From assembly GCF_935825525.1 (NCBI RefSeq), contig NZ_CAKXZT010000090.1, positions 27,808-91,807 on the forward strand: 64,000 nucleotides of DNA. Reading direction: 5' to 3'. Both the position numbers and the translations under genes were made by a program. This document shows, piece by piece, positions 59,860 through 64,000 of this stretch. The DNA is from Mesorhizobium escarrei. GTDB lineage: Bacteria; Pseudomonadota; Alphaproteobacteria; Rhizobiales; Rhizobiaceae. Position 1 is the stretch's first letter. Each line of letters starts with the position of its first letter. The notes beneath the pieces were generated by a model, which saw nothing but the letters and a program-made list of their open reading frames with translations, had not been told where the DNA came from and did not search any database.

Positions 59860-59911
59860 GTCTATGAAAGAATAGCTTGCATAATTTTTAGAGTTATCCT
59901 TATATGCGGCC

Positions 59912-60232
59912 ATGCACAAGCCACGCCGCTCCATCTCGCTTTGCCATCCGTTCCGGCTGTCCTCCTCCCCGGCCGGGACGAAGCCCGAGGCTCGCGCCTC
60001 GGATCCGGTCGCCCTGCCGTCAGCGGCGGCGACCGGAACGGCCGGAGCCGTCCCCCTCACGGCTCCGGCCCCGAATTTCGGCGTGTGCAATGCCGGCCTT
60101 TCGCGCATCCGCACCGAGGACGGCACGGTCATCGTCTTCGACCGGCGCACGGGCAGGACGGTTTCCCCTGGGAGCGGTAATCGGCGACGCCGCGCTGCCC
60201 CTCACCTGCCTGCCGGCATCCTCTCCCGGTGA
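59912..60232 (+). CDS. Hypothetical protein divergent from the S24 repressor
   Basis: A 106-residue open frame starting 82 bp from the repressor gene in the opposite direction. It is rich in Pro, Ala and Arg without clear secondary structure; only the middle (NFGVCNAGLSRIRTEDGTVI, VFDRRTGRTV) looks folded. The end runs through a repeat-like CTCTCCCGG stretch. No family recognised; it may be real or a chance frame. Confidence 0.35.
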   Translation: MHKPRRSISLCHPFRLSSSPAGTKPEARASDPVALPSAAATGTAGAVPLTAPAPNFGVCNAGLSRIRTEDGTVIVFDRRTGRTVSPGSGNRRRRAAPHLPAGILSR

Positions 60233-60281
60233 GCGGGGAGAGGGGCACAGCTTCGGCATAACCTTTCAATGGACCTACGCC

Positions 60282-60674
60282 ATGCCCGCCTATACCAACA
60301 CAAAATTGCGAAGCATCGTCCGCACGCCGGCCAGGCTGGCGCCGCCGGTCTGGCTGCCGCAGCGCCCGTTCGTGCGTGAGATCCTTGGGCCCGACGGCGA
60401 GGCCCTCAAGGTGCCGGCGCCGCGCGCCGCTGCCGCCGTCGGACACCAGCCGCATGTCGCGGCCATGCGTTTCATCGACTGCCTGTTCAACCGCTGCCGC
60501 GCACCGCTCGATCTGACGCTCGAGGAAGACCCCGAAAACGACGCGCCCGGCAGCCGGCCGGCACTGGACATGCTGTGCTGCGGCCTGCGCACGCGGCCGC
60601 TGAAAAGCTACTGCGCCTATCACGCGGCGCGGTTCTGCGACCATCGCCGTTCGGCTCTCGCGGACGCAGCGTGA
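60282..60674 (+). CDS. GcrA-like small regulator
   Basis: A 130-residue protein from ATG 60282. The C-terminal DMLCCGLRTRPLKSYCAYHA resembles the end of GcrA (C-G-x-P..-Y-C-x-x-H), the alphaproteobacterial cell-cycle factor that binds sigma-70 and methylated promoters. The N-terminal half lacks the usual GcrA helix-turn-helix opening, so it may be a C-terminal-type paralogue rather than GcrA itself. It sits among other small regulators. Confidence 0.6.
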   Translation: MPAYTNTKLRSIVRTPARLAPPVWLPQRPFVREILGPDGEALKVPAPRAAAAVGHQPHVAAMRFIDCLFNRCRAPLDLTLEEDPENDAPGSRPALDMLCCGLRTRPLKSYCAYHAARFCDHRRSALADAA

Positions 60675-60716
60675 GCGGCATCGGTCGAGATTCTTCACGC
60701 CAGGCACGGCGGCCTG

Positions 60717-60757
60717 TTTCCTCTCCCACTCCGTGGGGCGAGGAACCCAGATCCTGC
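60717..60757. repeat. Partial family C repeat
   Basis: CTCTCCCACTCCGTGGGGCG is followed by AGGAACCCAGATCCTG, which is the right-hand half of the family C unit seen at 41309 and 57770. Confidence 0.65.
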
Positions 60758-60786
60758 GAAGGCAGCAATCAAACGAGGAGCCACAG

Positions 60787-61390
60787 ATGAGCAAGAAGAC
60801 CGCCCAAAGGGCCAAGCCGCCCAAATTACCCACGGGCGAGGCCGAGCAGGGTGCGTATCCGCAAGGAGGTCGGTCATGATTTCGCGCTGAAGGACGATGC
60901 CTTCGGCCGCAAGCGGCTGGCGACCGGCACGCTGGAGGCGAGGCGCGTCTATGAGGTGTCCAATAACGGCCACACCTCGACCGGCGGCATCGTGCGCGTG
61001 CGCAATGTCGACCCGCTGACCGGCATCACCTCGCTGTCGCGCCAGCAGCGCGAGGCGGGCATGCGCTACCGCGAGGATTTTCGCGTGTCGGCGCAGGACG
61101 GCGCCAAGCCGATGGCGCTGACCGAGCGCGTCGACGGTGGCCGCATCAGCGGTGGCGTTGCCGACCGCATCCTGTCCGCCGGCCGTGCCTATGCCGACGC
61201 CACCAGGGCGCTTGCGCATTGGGAGGTATCGGGGGTGGTGCAAAAAGTCTGCTGCGCCGGCGAAACGGTGAAGAGCCTCGCCGAACAGACCGGCGAGCCG
61301 CGGGATGTGCTGTCGAAACTGCTAAAAATCGGGCTCGAATTGCTGGCAGTGCATTACGGAATGATGCTGATGCGGCGGCCGCGGGGGTAG
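60787..61390 (+). pseudogene. DUF6456-like HTH protein, probable frameshift near the start
   Basis: ATG 60787 has a strong GAGGAG site six bases upstream and encodes MSKKTAQRAKPPKLPTGEAE, after which the frame ends at 60879. The main body continues in another frame from GTG 60851 (VRIRKEVGHDFALKDDAFGR). Removing one G in the CAGGGTGCG run near 60849 joins the two into about 200 residues. The C-terminal half (VQKVCCAGETVKSLAEQTGE, LLKIGLELLAVHYGM) matches the DUF6456 pattern. The short form could still be made from GTG 60851, which has no good ribosome-binding site. Confidence 0.6.
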
Positions 61391-61728
61391 GGGCGCGAAC
61401 GGGTCGGGCGCTATGAACTTGTCATGCCATCAGAGGCTGCCTACCTGACCAAGAGATGTGAGGGTTGCAATGCGTTTCATAGGCGTTGTTTTGGGGTAAT
61501 CTTAGCGATCGTCGGCATTCTTGCGGCAACGGCCGCTCTCGCTTGTCTTTGCGCTCTTGTTTGCCGCCGCAGTGCTATGGGCTCATCTAAAGCCCCAGAG
61601 GCGAAGATAGCTAAGCCGAATCCTGATTTTCGGGGCGCGCAGCGAGCCTCGAACGGCCTGCATCCTCCGATTGAAGGGCGCGGACTTTTCGACCGCCTGT
61701 TACGCTGCGCCTTTGCTGGTGGATCACA
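61391..61728. other. 338-bp gap with a doubtful open frame
   Basis: An open frame of 107 codons (61424-61747) includes one hydrophobic stretch (GVILAIVGILAATAALACLC) but its flanks are not protein-like and it overlaps the DUF2285 gene. No promoter or repeat was recognised. I treat it as probably non-coding. Confidence 0.4.
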
Positions 61729-62001
61729 ATGCCAAAGATGCCGCTAAACCCTCATTTCGCAGATACGGCGCCGACGTCTTCGGCGCTGACCGCGTATGAC
61801 GAGCACTGCATGCTGACTTATATCCGGCTGCTCGATGCGTCGGCGGACGGCGCCGATTGGCGCGAGGTCGCCCGCACCGTCCTGCATATTGATCCGGTGC
61901 AGGAGCCGGAACGGGCATTCCGGGCTTGGGCGACGCATCTGGCGCGTGCCCGCTGGATGGCCGGCAAAGAGACGATCGGCACGATAAACGGCATAGAATG
62001 A
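61729..62001 (+). CDS. DUF2285-like small protein
   Basis: A 90-residue protein: LTAYDEHCMLTYIRLLDASA, DGADWREVARTVLHIDP, then RAFRAWATHLARARWMAGKE. This helical pattern matches the DUF2285 proteins common in rhizobia, often near regulators or integrative elements. Function unknown. Here it stands among other small genes, with no integrase nearby. Confidence 0.75.
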   Translation: MPKMPLNPHFADTAPTSSALTAYDEHCMLTYIRLLDASADGADWREVARTVLHIDPVQEPERAFRAWATHLARARWMAGKETIGTINGIE

Positions 62002-62073
62002 CGGTGGAGATTTTTCGTGGAACTGCCGTCCCGGTCTGCCCGTTTAGATAGGAAACCAACTGGGAAGCGCCCG

Positions 62074-62175
62074 ATGAACTCTTGGCAAATCAACACTTTG
62101 GAGGCATGCTGCCTGCTTGCCGTCCCGCTGTCGATGATCCTTACGGTTCTGGTAGCGAGTTTCATCCTTGGCTGA
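62074..62175 (+). CDS. Predicted 33-residue single-span membrane peptide
   Basis: MNSWQINTLEACCLLAVPLS is followed by a hydrophobic helix ending VASFILG and a stop. GGGAAG lies seven bases before the ATG. The length and single hydrophobic span fit small membrane proteins. It is below usual gene-caller limits. Evidence is limited to composition and the ribosome-binding site. Confidence 0.4.
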   Translation: MNSWQINTLEACCLLAVPLSMILTVLVASFILG

Positions 62176-62186
62176 TTCCCCCCAGC

Positions 62187-62753
62187 TCAATCCTTGGCGC
62201 GCTCCACATACGCGCCATCGGCCGTCATCACCACCACGCGGGTGCCGGCGGTGATGTGCGGCGGCACTAGCGTGCGCACGCCGTTGGACAGCGTCGCCGG
62301 CTTGTAGGACGAGGACGCCGTCTGGCCCTTGGTCACCGGCTCGGTTTCGACCACCTCGAAGGTGGCGCGCTGCGGCAGCACCAGCGAGATGGCGATGCCG
62401 TTGTACTGGGAAATCTGCACCGCCATGCCTTCCTTGAGATAGGGCGCCGTCTCGCCGACCACGCTTTCCGGCACCGCGACTTGGTCGTAGCTTTCCGGGT
62501 TCATGAAATGATAGCCTTCGGCGTCGTGGTAGAGGAAGGTATGCTCACGCTCCTCGACATAGGCGCGCTCGACCTGCTCGGTGGTCCGGTAGCGCTCCGA
62601 GACCTTCACCCCGTCGGAGATGCGGCGCATGTCGAGCTGGGTCACCGGCGTGCCCTTGCCCGGATGGATGTTTTCGGCAAAGAGGATCACATAGAGCTTG
62701 CCGTCCTTTTCGACGACATTGCCTTTGCGTAGGGAACTGGCGATGACCTTCAC
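62187..62753 (-). CDS. efp: Elongation factor P
   Basis: A 188-residue protein starting at GTG 62753 ([20 protein letters not shown]). Domain I carries the tip loop IHPGKGTP with the lysine that EpmA modifies. Domains II and III ([40 protein letters not shown]) are complete. EF-P relieves ribosome stalling at polyproline stretches. A divergent epmA gene 129 bp away encodes the modifying ligase, so modification by beta-lysine is expected. Confidence 0.95.
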   Translation of the reverse strand: MKVIASSLRKGNVVEKDGKLYVILFAENIHPGKGTPVTQLDMRRISDGVKVSERYRTTEQVERAYVEEREHTFLYHDAEGYHFMNPESYDQVAVPESVVGETAPYLKEGMAVQISQYNGIAISLVLPQRATFEVVETEPVTKGQTASSSYKPATLSNGVRTLVPPHITAGTRVVVMTADGAYVERAKD

Positions 62754-62882
62754 GGGCTTTATTCCTAAGAGCGTTGACTGGCCTGGGAGCGCCGACTGGC
62801 GCAAATCGGCTGCGGCAGCCGTTCGGTGCGGCCTAGCGCATCTTGGCGGCAATCGCCAGTCCTCGATGCAAATCCTGTCGTC

Positions 62883-63926
62883 ATGACCGCCGCCTCGCCC
62901 TGGTGGACGCCTGATGTTCACGCCGACCGGCGGCCGCGGCTGATCCTGCGCAACGCCATCACCGCGGCCGTGCGCGACTGGTTTGGCCGCCGCGACTTCG
63001 TCGAGGTCGAGACGGCGGCGCTGCAGGTCTCGCCCGGCAACGAGGCGCATCTGTCGGCCTTCGCCACCGAGGCGATCGGCCCGGATGGGCGGCACCTGCC
63101 GCTCTATTTGCACACCTCGCCGGAATTCGCCTGCAAGAAACTGCTCGCCGCCGGCGAGAGGCGCATCTTCAGCCTGAGCGCGGTCTATCGCAACCGCGAG
63201 CGCGGCCCATTGCACCATCCGTCCTTCACCATGCTCGAATGGTACCGGGCCGATGAGACCTACGACAGCCTGATGCAGGATTGCGCCGTGCTTGTCGCGC
63301 TGGCCGCCGAGCGGGCCGGCACGAAACGCTTCGCCTTTCGCGGCCGCGAGGCCGATCCGTTCGCCGAGCCGGAGCGGTTGAGTGTCGTCGAGGCTTTTGC
63401 GCGCTATGCCGGCATCGATCTGTTGACCACAGTCGCCGCCGACGGCAGCACCGATCGCGAGGCGCTGCACGCCGCTCTGGTCCAGGCGGGCTTGCGCACC
63501 GCGCCCGACGACAATTGGGCCGACCTGTTCAGCCGGGTGATGGTGGAAAAGATCGAGCCGCGGCTGGGGCAGGGGCGCGCCACCATTCTTTACGGCTATC
63601 CGGTTTCGGAGGCCGCCCTTGCCCGGCCGAGCGCCGATGACCCGAGGACCGCCGAGCGATTCGAACTCTATTGCTGCGGCGTCGAGCTGGCCAATGCGTT
63701 CGGCGAGCTGACCGACGCCGCCGAGCAGCGCCGGCGCTTCATCATCGAGATGGACGAGAAGCAGCGCATCTATGGCGAGCGCTATCCGATCGACGAGGAT
63801 TTCCTCGCCGCACTCGCCATCATGCCGCAGGCAAGCGGCGCCGCAGTCGGCTTCGACCGGCTGGTGATGCTGGCGACGGGGGCGGGCAGGGTCGAGGATG
63901 TGATGTGGACGCCGGTGGCGGGGTAA
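62883..63926 (+). CDS. epmA: EF-P lysine ligase (EpmA/PoxA/GenX)
   Basis: A 347-residue class II lysyl-tRNA-synthetase-like protein without the anticodon-binding domain, the mark of EpmA. Motif 2 is [20 protein letters not shown], motif 3 [15 protein letters not shown], with [20 protein letters not shown] between. It attaches (R)-beta-lysine to the EF-P lysine encoded by the divergent efp gene. The lysine 2,3-aminomutase EpmB is not in the window. Confidence 0.93.
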   Translation: MTAASPWWTPDVHADRRPRLILRNAITAAVRDWFGRRDFVEVETAALQVSPGNEAHLSAFATEAIGPDGRHLPLYLHTSPEFACKKLLAAGERRIFSLSAVYRNRERGPLHHPSFTMLEWYRADETYDSLMQDCAVLVALAAERAGTKRFAFRGREADPFAEPERLSVVEAFARYAGIDLLTTVAADGSTDREALHAALVQAGLRTAPDDNWADLFSRVMVEKIEPRLGQGRATILYGYPVSEAALARPSADDPRTAERFELYCCGVELANAFGELTDAAEQRRRFIIEMDEKQRIYGERYPIDEDFLAALAIMPQASGAAVGFDRLVMLATGAGRVEDVMWTPVAG

Positions 63927-63937
63927 GGCGAGGCCGG

Positions 63938-64000
63938 TGCTCTACGGCGCCCCCCTCTGTCCTGCCGGACATCTCCCCCACAAGTGGGGAGATTGGCAGC
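63938..64000. repeat. Dispersed intergenic repeat, family B (cut by window edge)
   Basis: GCTCTACGGCGCCCCCCTCT, TGTCCTGCCGGACATCTCCC and CCACAAGTGGGGAGATTGGC match the left arm at 46944-47009. The unit is cut by the end of the window. Confidence 0.8.

Noticed and set aside
59830..60150. N-terminal extension of the S24 repressor frame
   Set aside because: It would include the divergent promoter and palindrome and has no family similarity.
61424..61747. 107-codon frame with one hydrophobic stretch
   Set aside because: Flanks are not protein-like and it overlaps the better-supported DUF2285-like gene.
1..64000. CRISPR arrays, tRNA or rRNA genes
   Set aside because: No regularly spaced repeats and no cloverleaf or rRNA-like sequence were recognised; the repeats present are palindromic intergenic elements without spacers.

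Overview
The window reads as chromosomal DNA of a Mesorhizobium-like alphaproteobacterium (Rhizobiales). This rests on the high G+C content, the dense ABC importers with GntR and LuxR regulators, a dmeRF-type Co/Ni efflux pair, an alphaproteobacterial LexA box, GcrA-like and DUF6456-like regulators, and several families of dispersed palindromic intergenic repeats. The genus is inferred from gene content, not from a marker gene. No rRNA, tRNA or CRISPR array was seen.

Layout. 1-3286 (minus): sugar-type ABC importer (ATPase, permease, binding protein) followed by the start of an SDR dehydrogenase. 3820-10416 (plus): a GntR/FCD regulator, a VOC protein and a second, SsuABC-like ABC importer, probably once a single operon. 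A 2,771-bp IS1-like element (5029-7799) now splits it, with matching 21-bp inverted ends, an 8-bp target duplication, a DDE transposase, two short plus-strand genes and an A+T-richer minus-strand cargo of three overlapping genes (RelE/HigB-like, HTH, DUF3467-like). 10550-12648: a serine beta-lactamase-like hydrolase and a DOPA-dioxygenase-family protein. 12921-24621: a LuxR regulator divergent from an eight-gene operon with an acetone-carboxylase-type enzyme (beta, alpha, gamma), two SDRs and a glycine-betaine-type ABC importer whose permease is an internally duplicated fusion. 24832-28674 (minus): a xanthine-dehydrogenase-type molybdoenzyme operon ending in a MoaD-like gene.

28883-33019: a membrane protein, a small protein, and a two-gene unit of a periplasmic molybdopterin-fold protein with a GGDEF-EAL protein. 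33443-39391: an EamA exporter, then a TetR regulator with a perfect 20-bp palindromic operator and a PaoABC-like aldehyde oxidoreductase operon. 39642-41310: a decayed nfeD-slipin operon (truncation plus two frameshifts). 41612-45735: a 2OG-Fe(II) oxygenase, a PstS-like protein and a Na/Pi cotransporter. 45920-48970: an rRNA pseudouridine synthase and dmeRF with its operator inside the promoter. 48994-53174: VOC protein, ABM-like protein with an ECF sigma factor, and an AraC regulator divergent from a DUF1330-methyltransferase fusion. 53336-57535: sulfite-oxidase-family enzyme, DUF1326/DUF2182 pair, and SOS-controlled dinB. 57965-63926: small conserved proteins, an S24 repressor, GcrA-like and DUF6456-like proteins, and the divergent efp/epmA pair.

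Themes: four loci use the molybdopterin fold within about 30 kb; several transport systems sit beside the enzymes likely to use their cargo; and intergenic repeats have probably reshaped promoters and genes, most clearly at nfeD and upstream of paoA. The best candidate for an undescribed system is the three-gene cargo of the IS1-like element.
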